DNA of 64,000 nucleotides. Origin: Saxidomus purpurata (taxonomy: Eukaryota; Mollusca; Bivalvia; Venerida; Veneridae). Positions 1 to 12,150 of the stretch are shown in pieces (position 1 is the stretch's first letter; each line of letters begins with the position of its first letter). The stretch is from assembly GCA_022818135.1 (NCBI GenBank), contig JAFMSR010000015.1, positions 18,614,132-18,678,131 of the forward strand, in the 5' to 3' direction. The notes beneath the pieces are model-generated. The model did not search any database. It saw nothing but the letters and a program-made list of their open reading frames with translations, and was not told the DNA's origin. Both the position numbers and the translations under genes were made by a program.

Positions 1-2150
1 ATGGGGGCTAATTAGATGGTAATATAATCTGTTATGTGCTCTGTGAGAATAAAAATTATAAAGAAAGCAAGAAAAGTTGAGTCAGTTAAGCATTTAATGT
101 GTCTATTATTACTGGTACATGCATAATGTAATAAACGGTGTTTAAAATATTTATTTATTGTGACTTCTTTTTTTAATGTGTTATACTGCTCATCAGTTTT
201 CTATCATCACTTACAGATGTATTTCTTGATGGTTGCAAAATGAAATAAAAAAAGTTCTATTTCATGAATTGGTTTTCTTGTGAGAACAAAGTTTTTTTGC
301 ACGATACTTAATAAAATGTAGTTTAATTATTGTTGAAATTCGCAAATCTATCACATTATAGAATAAGTATACAGGAATATCTTGCAACATTTTGTTCAGT
401 GATTTATTCAGTCTAACCCGTGTCTGTAAAGCAGTGATCCAAGCAACTAAATCAAAGTGACCAAAATAAACAGGTGACCGTTATGCAGGTTTTCAGACAT
501 AAAGCATTCAGAAATCCCAACCGAATTTATAATAACTTATTAAAATAACTCTAATAATACTATATCACATATAAGTCACATTTAATAAAAGTATATTTTT
601 TTTAAGGTGATACTAATACGTCATTCATACTGTTTGGTAGCTGCCAAGTAAAGGTGACTCTGTCTGCTAGCCGCATTAGACAGATCACACTATATACAAG
701 TGACTGTTAAAATATATGTATGAAAAATATACTTCATGTTTCTGTTTGCAAGTCTTAAAAAAGAATATAAAGAATTCAGGTGAAGAATAATTAAACAAAC
801 CAGAGAGAATTCACAAACAGTTATCACAGTAGGTTATGAAAATATCAAATGTCAAGCTTACTATGCAATCCTGAATATCGGTACTAAACCTTTTATTTGT
901 ACATGCAAATTATATCGAGCTACTTCGAAATGAAAATATACACACAAATTGAGTGAATTCTCAATTTTTTGAAGATAGTCAACAACGTTTTTCATGGTGT
1001 AACACTATGTATAAGTTAGAGTTTATTAAGTCATATTTTAAAAATTAAGAAACCCAATAATCTACTGGTAACTACATTGCCCGATTTTTGAAAGTTTTTC
1101 AACAAAATAATTTAAAACAAAATTTACAAAAATCATACTCACATTTTTTGTTTATTTGGTAGAACCCCAGCATGTCGGAAGTGTGCTCCCCACAATTCTT
1201 TTCACCTCATTTTGTGGTGATGGGGAGAGTTAACCACCCATGTAAAAGTAAAACACTGTACTGTTTGATTTAAAAATCAATATCTAATGTGGAGATAATT
1301 ACATGTATCTGTATTATGCGGGTACAAACATGACGTTATCCTGAATTCTTAAACATTTTATAAATTACAATATTCTACATTATACTGAGTGAAACTCAAT
1401 TATAACACGATTAGCACATTATCTAACACAAGCTATATAATTATCATATTAAATAAGGTGTCTTGTGTTCACCAGAAATCAATATCAGGTTAATACTTAC
1501 CATTATTAATGTGCCATAAAACACAATTCATTCATTTATTGATACAATGTAACCTATTTTTTCATTCTTTTATGTACATGTGTTAATAAATGCATACACT
1601 TACATGATGTTTCACTATTCATTGTTCATTTTAGCTAATTAAAAAAAAACTTGAAAAGTTCGTGATATCGATATGCCGGTAAATAACACTGTCACACAGT
1701 GCTCTTTCTTTGTTTATAAAGCTGTGTCGAGGTAAATTTCGCTTTAGTTAAAAACGTTTAAATAGAAATCCACTTATTCAAAATCAAGAATATTAGAATC
1801 GCTAAAATAAAATCAGGACCAAAATCTTGAAATTTGAATGTACGCGAAAAAGAAAATATAATACAGTATTTCCTCAAATCATAGTCTTCTGTAAGGATAT
1901 CATTTACAAGTTATGCCAGAGAGAAACATTCTTGCATATCTGATTGGCATTTCCGGTGATTTTGCCCATGCCGGAAAAACTGGTCTAGCACCCCTCCTAC
2001 GCAGACGACTCTCGTAATGTTATAAACATTGTGACGTCACTGTCTTAAACACAACGTCGGAAAATCGTTTGTTTTTCATGATAATTCATCATTTTGATAA
2101 GTTTGCTGTTAGAAATCTACTTTAAATTTCAAAACGGCATGCAAGAAACT
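1..2150. other. AT-rich intergenic stretch, no gene seen
   Basis: I see no open frame with coding character, no splice-bounded exon and no RNA gene here. The only local structures are a possible hairpin at 1186-1227, with arms CTCCCCA and TGGGGAG, and a full CRE-type octamer TGACGTCA near 2031-2038. Neither has a gene next to it within this window. Confidence 0.6.
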
Positions 2151-2155
2151 TGGCT

Positions 2156-2257
2156 CAGATGGAAGTATCGGTCACCACGGGTAACTGTTTTGCAGGAGGT
2201 CGGCAGAGCCTCGTTCCCGCCAAAACAGTTACCTTCGGTGACGGATATTTGGATTTG
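2156..2257. repeat. Palindromic foldback element, about 100 bp
   Basis: A long imperfect inverted repeat. The left arm (about 2156-2192) ends in GTAACTGTTTTG and the right arm (about 2221-2257) begins with CAAAACAGTTAC. The arms also match further out (GTCACC against GGTGAC). The 28-base centre is GC-rich and itself partly self-complementary. An open minus-strand frame crosses it but looks incidental. It resembles the larger foldbacks at 17690 and 55545 in design, though not in sequence. Confidence 0.75.
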
Positions 2258-2640
2258 AACCTCCTGCTCATGACAGAAACTATTAATCCTCTGAAAATTG
2301 AATTGAAATTTTAAAATGTAACTTAAAGCTGCATGCTCTTGTTCACAGTTTCTGGTGAACATTGTAAATCATCAAAACTATATACATGTATATAAACATG
2401 TTTAAAAAATAAAGTGTAAAACTAAATGCTAGAATCAACAACATAATTGAAAATCAGTATAGCAATTTGAGAAAATCTGCTAAAAATGTTGGTGAGTAAA
2501 AGTAGTTTGACAGAACCGCTACACTCTATATCTATATAAGGATATCAAAACAAACGATTTACAGTAGACGAAACGTAACAGTTAAATACACAATAAGCGA
2601 TTCAGAATGATACACAATATCTCGACTATTCGGAGAATAT

Positions 2641-3320
2641 AGAGAGCTATTACAGTCACTTGTGCGTCGGCGTCGGCGTTGCAGATTTGCTTAAAGTTTT
2701 GCATGCTAGGTACTGTCATGCACATATCTCAGTAACCACTTATGATATTGACTTGAAACTTTGTTAATGTCTTTAGGGGTGTCACACAGTCAAGTCAGAT
2801 AACTCTTGTATAAATTAAGTATAAATTATGGCCCTTGTTTGACTTTGAAAATTTGGTTAAAGTTTTGCATGCTAGGTACTATTATGCACATATCTCACTA
2901 ACCACTTATGATATTGACTTGAAACTTCGTTAATGTCTTTAGGGGTGTCACACAGTCAAGATGGATAACTCGTGTTAAAATTTAGTGCAAATTATGGCCC
3001 TTGTTCGACTTTGAAAATTTGGTTAAAGTTTTGCATGCAAGTTACTATCATGCACATATCTCAGTAACCACTTATGGTAGTTATATCAAACTTAGCAATA
3101 GTGTTTAGGGGTACATTTTGTATCAAACAATTAATTTACCAAAAAATAAATATATAGTGATAGATATTGACTTTTTTATGATTCAACTTTCCTAGTTTAT
3201 ACTTAAGAGTCAGCAGAATTTTGTTTTGCTATTATACTGATAAAAGTTTTGTTTTATTAGCAAGCACCCACAATAGTCGAACTTGCTGTCTTATGGACAG
3301 CTCTTGTATAGTTTACCTGG
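2641..3320. repeat. Tandem-repeat element, about 166-bp unit, nearly three copies
   Basis: Units beginning TTAAAGTTTTGCATGC start at 2691, 2857 and 3023, giving a 166-bp period. The last unit is partial and ends near 3110. The left flank has the box GTGCGTCGGCGTCGGCG. The right flank (near 3285-3310) holds a GACAGCTCTTGTA-type box. This design of a short array between conserved end boxes is typical of bivalve non-autonomous mobile elements, by general knowledge. No protein is encoded. Confidence 0.75.
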
Positions 3321-4750
3321 CACAAGGTACAAGAGTCAGCTATTAGGAGCTATATATTGCTGTACGTATTTCTTACTAATTATGATTGAATATTTACTAA
3401 AGTATAAAAACACTTTCAGACAATATTTGATTATTCACACATGATACTGGGTTTGGCAGACTGATTTGTGTATGCAAACGTATGAAAAGTCAGGTGAAGA
3501 GTCATCTTTAACTATACATGTATATATCACACTTTCAGGATTGTTATCTTACCAGCATGATGTCCCAATTAAAAGTCATGGCAAGTGAATAATATCTGAT
3601 AAGCCAAGAAACAGTGCAATATTATGCATCTGTGCTTTCATGTAGTCCTAGTTTTATAAACTGTTGATAAAAACAAACAAATAATGGCATTTATTAAACA
3701 AGAGGCCCAAGAAGCATTGCAAAACTAGTTCAAACAAGTTTTGTGAAAAAAATTGACCTGTAGTGTCATTATTATTATACTGTGAGGTCATGATTTGAAT
3801 GAGATAATATAATGTTAATATGTGATGAGTTTTGATATTACTAAAACCACTAAATTTTCCTTTTAAAAAAATGAAGACGTTTTCCTGTTCTTGTAAACTA
3901 TATGTTTTGATAAATGCATGTGTATCAGGTAAAAGACCATAGAACATTTTTCTAAGGAAATAATGAGCTGATTTGATCATTCTCACATCCCTTCACCAAT
4001 TTATGAGTAATACAAGATTATAGCTGTCACTGAGTAATTTGTTATAAGATAATATCACTAAACACCTGACACTTGGGTTATTATCTCTAATTTGCCTGGC
4101 ATGTGGTATTCTAAATGTTCTGCATGGTGGTACATTTTGTAATTCTATGTCTATGAATTGCTTTCCCTCCATGAAATTCTTTTATCACTCTTTTACAGGT
4201 CATCTTTAGATTGGATTGGGCACATCATTACCAAATTAATTTTGTCAGATGTAACTAGAATTGGAACAAGTGCACAGATACTTTGCCCAAAAGAAATATT
4301 AAAGGCTCAAATAATATACAACATACATCTTTATATCATATTAATTTTACTGCATCTATTTAATTACACAATTCACTTAGTTGTTTGCATAGATTAATTA
4401 GGAAATCTCAGGAATGTCAACTGCCACTTTTACACAATGTACTGCCTTCATCAAGTTTGTAGTTTTTCATCAAATTGCAGCACATTTTTTTAAGCCCTAG
4501 AAAGTGATATACTTAATGCTGCTGCATAGTTCTGAAACAATATTGCCGCTAATGGTCTATACTATTACAATAATTAGCTATATTCAGTGCAAATACATTA
4601 TGAGCCATAGCCATTTCGTTCAAAGCAATCTACTATTTTCTTGCTTCTTGTCATGTTTTCACTGGTCTTAGCATGTAAGAACATGTCATGGGTTCGTTAG
4701 TGTTTTGTCGAATTAGGCATAGTTTATGTGTGAATTAGGCACAGTTTATC
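3320..4750. other. Intergenic, no gene supported
   Basis: A minus-strand open frame of 110 codons (3654-3986) and a plus-strand frame of 79 codons (4158-4397) are present. Both are low-complexity, AT-driven translations without domain-like character or splice context. The box AAACAAGAGGCCCAAGAAG near 3698 looks like a detached end of the GAGGGCC-type repeat that occurs elsewhere in the window. Confidence 0.5.
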
Positions 4751-4763
4751 ATTGTGTAGCATG

Positions 4764-6165
4764 CTGCGATAGGTATTGTCAGAAATTTGAATCGCGATAA
4801 ATTACAATACAACGCAAAACTGTATTGCGATATGTATTGCAATATATTGAGAGTGAGTAACTCTTACAAAAATATATTTTGAAGTTTTCATACTTGGTAA
4901 TAATATGGTTATAAAGTAATTGAAACATTCCTGGGACAGAAAAGTCACTAATGTTTATTTGTTTACTTCTTTAGTTTTGAGATCGAATAATATGCCGCCC
5001 GTTATTACGATGTCTAGTGTCCGCCATTGTCGTCACGGAAAAAGCACACAACTTATTCAAATTCAAGTTTCAGCTAATGAATGACGGCGAAATTGCAGTT
5101 TTTATTTACACAACAAGAGGGCCAAGATGACTCTGTATCGCTCACCTTAGTACAAGTCCACTTGCCTGGTGCGTGTGGTCAATATTGACCCAAAAGGCAT
5201 GATTTGAACAAAGTAGGTTGAAGACCACTAGACAATGTTATATACCAAATAGGTTTTCCTATATAAGCCTATGTAAAACAAGTGAACCCCCGGGGGACCA
5301 ATACTGACCCAAGGGGCATAATTTGAACAAACTTTGAAGAGGTGTACTAGGCAATGCTACAAGTCAAATATCTAACCTCTAGGCATTGTGGTTTCAGAGA
5401 AGAATTTAAAAGTTTTTCCTATATAAGCCTATGTAAAACTAAGTGACCCCCTGAGCGGGGTCAATTCTGACCTAAGGTCATAATTTGAACAATTTTGGTA
5501 GAAATCCACTAGACAATGCTACATGCAAAATTTCTAAGCTGTAGGCCTTGTGGTTTCAGAGAAGAAAATGTTTTAATTTTTTTCTATATAAGCTTATGTA
5601 AGACTAAGCGACCCCCGGGCGGGGTCAGTTTTGATCCGGGGTCATAATTTGAACAATCTTGATAGAGGTTTACTAGACAATGCTACATGACAAATATCTA
5701 AGCTCTACGTAGGCCTTGTGGTTTCAGAGAAGAAGATTTTTAAAGTTTTCCCTATATACGCCTATGTAAAACTAAGTGACCCCCGGGTGGGGCCAATTTT
5801 AATCTGGGGGTCATAATTTGATCAATCTTGGTAGAGGTCTACTAGGCAATGCTACATGCCAACTATCTAAGCTCTAGGCAATGTGGTTTCAGAGAAATAA
5901 ATTTTTAAAGTTTTTCCTTTTTTTTTTGCAAAAGCAACCAAAGTTCTGCATGGAATGGAATGTTTTGAACAATTTGGTAGCTTCATGCAAGGAACATCCC
6001 TGCAAAGTTTCATCAACATAGGCCCAGTGGTTTCAGAGGAGATGTTATTTGAATAAAAAAGTTGACGGATGACGGACAATCATTCATTAGAAATAACGCG
6101 GTACGGCGTGACATCATAACGTGAATTGCCATATACCAGTATACCGGTTTTATTGCGCAACCCTA
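4764..6165. mobile_element. Possible hAT-like non-autonomous element with 8-bp duplication
   Basis: The octamer GTAGCATG stands on both sides, at 4756-4763 and 6166-6173, as expected of an 8-bp hAT target-site duplication. The right end, read inward, begins TAGGGTTGCGCAATA, which looks like a hAT terminal repeat. The left end reads CTGCGATAGGTATTG and matches only the TGCG core, so it seems eroded. No transposase is visible. A tandem array of another repeat family fills 5116-6075. The direct repeat could be coincidental, hence moderate confidence. Confidence 0.45.
5116..6075 (+). repeat. Tandem array, about 165-bp unit, GAGGGCC family
   Basis: The array opens with ACAAGAGGGCCAAGATGACT followed by TATCGCTCACC. 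It then repeats a unit containing CCTATATAAGCCTATGTAA near 5258, 5418, 5583 and 5752, so the period drifts from 160 to 169 bp. Each unit has a GC-rich inner motif such as GACCCCCGGGCGGGGTCA. It ends in GACGGATGACGGACAATCATT. The same family lies reversed at 16530-17250 and in two pieces around 28050 and 30064. Non-coding. Confidence 0.8.
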
Positions 6166-6179
6166 GTAGCATGTTTGTT

Positions 6180-9100
6180 TATAAGTTTCATTTTAGTTCT
6201 TTCCTGGTAGCATCAGTTTTGGACTATGATTGTATGAAACTGATTTAAAATCAAAATCAAATACAACACAAACAAACGAACTACACGACAGTCACATGAT
6301 GGATTGGTGTTTTACATTGCCAGACTTGTTTTACAGGCACTTGTTCTTATTAAATACCCTGTTCCATTTCTGTTTTATCAAGACATCCTGCTTTCAATAT
6401 GAACTCTCCGTTTTATAATGTGAATGGAAGTTTAATTTGCGTAAATGTATAAGGAAAATATTACCCCTTACCCTATTGATGGCAAATGATCCATGTAGTC
6501 TGATCATGATCTGCACTGTTCTTAGTCGGTCAATAGACTTTTACTTAGGACATCTAGCTTTGAACAATTAATGGTACTGTTCAAATTAAAAGATGGGCAA
6601 GTCTATTTTAGAAAATTAGCAATGTACTAATTTAAACTGCAACTGTCACCAATAATAGTTACACTAGGTGATGCCATGATAGCACTGAAACCAGACGGAA
6701 TTCAAAAGTAAGTCCCAAAATGAAAAAATGTATTTTCTTTTCTGGGTGGACTCTAGCAACAAGTTATGGGCGTTACAGAAGCTTATGGACGGAATCTGGC
6801 ACTTAGAAATTTTTGTGAGGCGTAATTTTTGTCTTAGATTCTGGAAGTGGGTGGAATTCAGTGTGAGGTGGAAAATTGAACTTAGACACAAAGCAGTTTT
6901 GATGAGTTTCCAAGTATTTCATAAAAATCAGAAATAACAGGTGTATATTCAATGTAACTAAGATTATTACATGTCCGAATAAGATGGTACAAAACTATTC
7001 AATTTGATTTTTTCATCGTTGAATTTTAGATATAAGACTGTTATTAAACTTAGAAATTATCCTGTTCTGTTTTAATCATAATTTGGGACTTAGAAAAAAT
7101 TAACTTTGTTGTTGACTTAGTTGTACATTCAAACCTGTGTCAAAGACCACCTCCAAACAAAGACCACCCTTCGAATAACGACCAGTTTGGGGGGAACCAT
7201 GCATTATTCAATGTTATGTAGACACCTGTGAATAAAGACCAATAAAAGGTTTGACAGTTTGTTAACAGTTTCAAAACTTATATAAATCAGAGTGAAATCT
7301 TAAAATGCTCATCAGAATTGGTGGATTAAAAGATATATATAATATAATTTGACAATGCTTCAGAATAATATTTGGAAAATTGTGTACTGCCAACTTGAAA
7401 AAAAATCATTGAAAAACAGTAACAGGTAACAAAAGTTCTGATATAATCATGCATTTGAAAATACAAAATTAAATACAAGTCATGTACTTCCAAACTATTA
7501 CAATTTTCTTTGTTCCTTTTACAATTGATAATTCAGTATTATCAGGACATGAGATTGGGGGAACCACATCATTAGTATAAGCATAATTTATTGCTATCAA
7601 TTTCACAGGGTCATTAATTAATTAGTCCCAACGTTGTGAAGCTCAGAGGCTTACCAGAGAGTGATTTTCAGCAGAAAGTACCCTTGTATAACATAGTGTA
7701 TACATTTCACAGACAGATAATCAGGAGGCGGGGTCATTCAGCGAACTTGATCATAAAAAAATAGCATGCAAAGATAACACCCAACATCCTTCTCTGTACA
7801 ATCACCACCTGGAATCTCAATGAAGCAGGATTTATAAGCAAGGGGTCATTTTGATTTGTTGATTCGAATGTAAGAGAGTATGTGTTTGTAAGAAATGTTT
7901 ACATGTGAAAGGAATACTTTCAGTTTTGTGAACTTTGTGCTGAGCAGGACGGTATCTTTTGCATAAAAATGATTATTAATCTAAATATAAAATGATGGTG
8001 CGAACTTAGGATTTGATAAATCAGCTTATGCTGTGCGGCAAAGGTATAATATTTTATTCATGTACTCTATGTATATTTTCTAGATTAGCAATTATTGAAG
8101 CTTTTAAGTAATATGTTTTCATTAAATAAAACCATAATTATTATACTAGAGATATAATATAATACATTGTAATATTGCAGTTTAAATACATTTTTTGATG
8201 ACTTAGATACTAAACAAAACTTTTGCCAGTAAACTTGATGACATTTTCACTCCCAGTGAGGATACTTGTGACCTAATGTTGTAACCGCATGTATGGTCTT
8301 CTTCAGACCTGGTTTCACCAAGCAGATCGAGTGGCCTATATTCCTGAGGGGGACTGGAAAAGGTAGACCAAAACCTGGAGATGAAAGCAAACCAGTCTTG
8401 GACCAGGACAGGCTTGTAGTATTATAATAAGAGGTATATAGTCTTCACCTTACTTTGAGTATAAACATTGATAACTACAATTTTTCATTCATAAGTTACA
8501 AAATAGTTGCTAATACAGGTCTCAACAGTGTTTACTGGATTCTTAGACTAGAATAACCATAATAAGACTAAGTAGAAAAAAGTGTTTCAACATATTAAAG
8601 GCAGTGTTTGTTTGCATTATGCATTTTCTTTGTAGAAACAAGTTTTTAATTGTTTTTTCAGAACATATGTTCAGCTGGGCTGGGAGACTGACCTTAATCA
8701 TGCAGTTACAGAGCGAAAGCAACTGAAAAAACTTAAATGTGGAGATCAGATCTGTCATGTCTGTGTGGGAGTACAGGAAAATCTATAAGTAATTTTTTGC
8801 ACAATAATAAAGGACGTGCATTTTCCTTTTTAAAGCTATGTCTGTATTATATCTCTGGGGTGCAGTTTTGTACAGTGTGACTGAGCATTCTTTTTAATAT
8901 TTGGTCATTTGAGGTACCTCAACTTGATGTAAATATGGAAGTTTCGTCATTTATATATTAATAATTCATTTATGAAATAAAAGCCGTTCCAGCGGTGTTC
9001 ATCGTTTAATAAACAATGATTTGGAGTACTGATACGCAGTGGTTAGTAACATAATTTTTCTACTCTTTGTATATAGAGACAAAATCGGGAGTCATGTTAC

Positions 9101-9440
9101 AATAACATATAATACAACTACATGTAGGAATAAAATGTTTTCTTTGTTTAATACATGTGTAACATTGTCCAGAAGGTAATTAATACTACGATAATTTTTC
9201 CAGGGTTCCCATGATCAACTTTGGGCCTAAAAAGGAAAAGAGAAATCATCAGCGGAAAGGTAGTATGATTATGCTATTTAAAGAGGTCGTCTATTTTCTA
9301 AATGCTCATAAAATAAATATGGAAAACCAGTAAAATGTTAACCTGTATATTTATTAAATTATAATCTTTTACAGTATATGTATACATACAGAACTAAAAT
9401 AATATGTGCCTTAAAATTATAAGAACTAAAATGTGATGCA
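6180..9440. other. Intergenic, no gene supported
   Basis: Overlapping short frames on both strands near 6664-6937 and 8543-8758 show no recognisable protein. At about 7137-7260 there is a repeat end (GTGTCAAAGACCACC with a second CAAAGACCACC copy) of the kind found at one terminus of mariner- or Tigger-like elements. A related fragment lies near 61160, inside the dehydrogenase gene. Otherwise the stretch is unremarkable. Confidence 0.5.
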
Positions 9441-9456
9441 CAATGCTAAAGACTGC

Positions 9457-9615
9457 TTACGCTTGACGAAGTTTATTGACGTTAGCAGGTTGGTTGGGAC
9501 AACGCCTCACTTGTCTGTCAAGAATGTCCCAGACCTGCTTGATTGGGTTCAGATCAGGACTTTTAGCCGGCCAGTCATCGATGAAATTAATCTTATTTGT
9601 TGTAAGAAAAATTGC
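9457..9615 (-). pseudogene. Broken Tc1-like transposase, C-terminal fragment
   Basis: The minus-strand frame carries WPAKSPDLNPIKQVWDIL, the conserved region around the third catalytic residue of Tc1/mariner transposases, followed by RQVRRCPNQPANVNKLRQA. The usual glutamate in the PIEQ or PIEH motif is lysine here, so the site would be dead. The upstream catalytic domain and the DNA-binding domain are absent in this frame, and no terminal repeats are seen nearby. It is a decayed transposon relic, not a host gene. The family assignment rests on the motif alone and is secure; the exact limits are approximate. Confidence 0.88.
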
Positions 9616-9699
9616 AGTGTCTTTAGCTGATCTCCAACAGAACAATATTCCACCGACAGAAACCAACACTTTAGTCAATTATATGCGCCGCCATTTTCT

Positions 9700-10590
9700 G
9701 TTAACCTTTAGCCATAATTTTTGCACGAAATGATGCATCATGGAACACTCTTAAACGCATATGTAACAATGATTCCCTGATTCATTTTCATCCAGCTAAG
9801 CTTTGTTCAAGCAAACTTAGCAGAAGTTTCTTATTTTGTTTAGTATATGTGTATGTAATTGATGGAATAATTGATATTCTGTAATGCATATATAGGTGAT
9901 ATTATAACATAAGAGTTTACACATTTTGCAGGAAAAAGTTGATCCGGCTCTCGTTGAATAAAACAGGGGGAAAGTGTATTACGTCCAGATAATAGCAAAA
10001 ACAGTGATTTACTGCTTCAAACCAATAGGGCAGATAAGAGAGAATACCTTCCTACATCAGCAAACACAACAGTCATTCATACCAAATATGAAAGACATTC
10101 AGGAATTTGATGAAAAATTCATCATTTGCTATATGATGGGGATTTGTAATGGTATACAAATAGTTGTAGACAAGACATCCATGGGTATGTCTGACCAATT
10201 GTCTGTGATTAAAGATTACATAAACATTTACACAAAACCGATTGAATTGTAATTCCAGTAAAGTCTAAATCTCGGCCTTGAGCTACGACCTTTTAGTGTT
10301 CCTCGATTTTTTCTGCTGTTTTACAATTAGCTAATAGTACATTCACGGCTCAGTGCTTGAAATCGGACTTTATATACGCACACTTTCGATAGATCTCATT
10401 TTATTAATTAACATAATAAAAATGTACACACATATATCACTTTTTCAGTTTAAGCTCAATTGAGCACATAGGACTTAGCAAATGAAAATATGTGTTACCT
10501 TTGGAAAATAAATATCTTACACTTTTTTATTATTTTACTGTTGCCTTCTTGAGTTTTCTTGGTCTGAGAAATAAAAAACATGTAAGGTGA
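9700..10590. other. Intergenic, no gene supported
   Basis: A 92-codon plus-strand frame (9974-10252) has a fairly even amino-acid composition, but I recognise no domain and no convincing splice signals or neighbours support it. No RNA gene or repeat is evident. Confidence 0.4.
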
Positions 10591-10592
10591 CG

Positions 10593-10924
10593 AGATAGAG
10601 GAATGTTCCTCTATGTTAGAAAAATATATCGAACAAGAAAGATAGAGGAATGTTACTCTATGTTAGAAAAATGTATCAGATGAGAAAGATAGAGGAATGT
10701 TACTCTATGTTAGACAAATGTATCAGACAAGAAAGATAGAGGAATGTTCCTCTATGTTAGAAAAAATACATAAAATGAGAAAGATAGAGGAATGTTACTC
10801 TATGTTAGAAAACTGTATCAGACAAGAAAGATAGAGGAATGTTATTCTATGTTACAAAAATGTATCAGACGAGAAAGATAGAGGAATGTTACTCTATGTG
10901 TGAAAAACAGAGGAATGTTCCTCT
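10593..10924. repeat. Seven-copy tandem repeat, about 47-bp unit
   Basis: The block GATAGAGGAATGTT recurs about every 47 bases from 10593 to 10924. Most units continue with an ACTCTATGTTAGAAAAATG-type stretch and then ATCAGACAAGAAA. Several units carry CCTC in place of the usual A-CTC, which creates the inner palindrome GAGGAATGTTCCTC. Copies differ by a few substitutions and indels, and the last is shortened. Non-coding minisatellite. Confidence 0.9.
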
Positions 10925-11687
10925 TTCTCTGTTAAGACCAAGTACTGTTGCCTTTGGTTTTCAATGTACCCCCGGAAAAAGGACAAATGGAATTTCCTTT
11001 TTTATTCTGGAATGCCTTTTGTGCTGTTTCTTTTTTAGTTGGAGCAAAAGGAAACGAGTATATGGACTAAGTCTGTATTGGAGAAATCACCGTGACGTAA
11101 GTTGCCAATTTTGATAAGATAACACGTTGGCAATAACAGTTTTTATAACCTTTTTGCTATCGCACGGACTTTTAAGGCTCAAACGGCTCTTGATACTAAA
11201 AATTTCACGATACAATATCTGTTTCAAATGAATAACCGTTTTAAATGACACAGTCTATTTTAATCATTAATGAACCATGAGTTATGTCTTATCAGCTGGA
11301 AACATTTCATACTAATGCGTTTTGTTTGTAAGTACGCTTTTTCCTTAACTTTTGGCAACATCAACCAAGATTAAAAAAACAAAACAAAAATTCAAAATTG
11401 CGATAAGAGTGACGAGTGAAGGTTAGCGATATATCACAATGATAGAGTAACCGGCAATGTAAAGGTTTGTGTGACTTTGAATTTTTGGCAAGGTTGATAA
11501 ACGATAAAGAACATTATTTGGCTTATCAGTTCATATATGCGTTGTATAGAGGCCAACGGCTTCTAAATAGACACATTTATACTGTCAAATTGTTTAATAA
11601 GAAATAATAAATGTCTTCCTGGTTTTTATCGTTGAATAAAATATTGTCAGGAGCTTGGATGCGTAGTAATTAGATTACGAGTGCGTA

Positions 11688-12105
11688 GGGAACAATTTAT
11701 TATTTCGATTGTAACACGTTATTTCCTAACTATTCCGAACTTTATTTAGCGTAGTAGTACATTATTGTAACCTGAAAACGCGAAATACGATTTGACGCGC
11801 TTGTTTACATACGTCACGTCGTTACATCATTTACGGCACGTCATCATTGGAAAAACGTGCTGTATTTGTATTTTCGCATCCACACGACTGGGTGTATTTT
11901 ATGCAACGATAAAATAGAGGGAACAATTTATCATTTCGATTCTAACACGTTATTTCCTAACTATTCCGACTTCATTTAGCGCGTAGTAGAACATTATTGT
12001 AACCTTAAAACGCGAAATACGATTTGAGGCGCTTGTTTACATACGTAACGTCGTTACATCATTTACGGCACGTCATCATTGGAAAAACGTGCTGTTTTTT
12101 GTCGT
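11688..12105. repeat. Tandem duplication, two copies of about 241 bp
   Basis: The sequence starting GGGAACAATTTAT at 11688 is repeated at 11929, 241 bases on. It is colinear for about 180 bases through the blocks AACACGTTATTTCCTAAC, CGCGAAATACGATTTGA and GGCACGTCATCATTGG. Each copy holds several CG dinucleotides and ACGTCA/ACGTAA motifs, unusual for this AT-rich region. No gene adjoins it. It could be a decayed regulatory or terminal-repeat sequence; function is unknown. Confidence 0.85.
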
Positions 12106-12119
12106 AAAATAAAATACAG

Positions 12120-12150
12120 GCTTTTCCCTATATGTTCATATAGGAAAAGC
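12120..12150. repeat. Short near-perfect hairpin
   Basis: The arms GCTTTTCCCTATATG and CATATAGGAAAAGC pair over 14 base pairs with one bulged base and a two-base loop. It lies just beyond the 241-bp tandem duplication. It is too short for a typical microRNA precursor and no flanking stem extends it. Confidence 0.7.

Noticed and set aside
3654..3986. 110-codon minus-strand frame
   Set aside because: Low-complexity, no domain, and it runs into a repeat-end box; no splice or promoter context.
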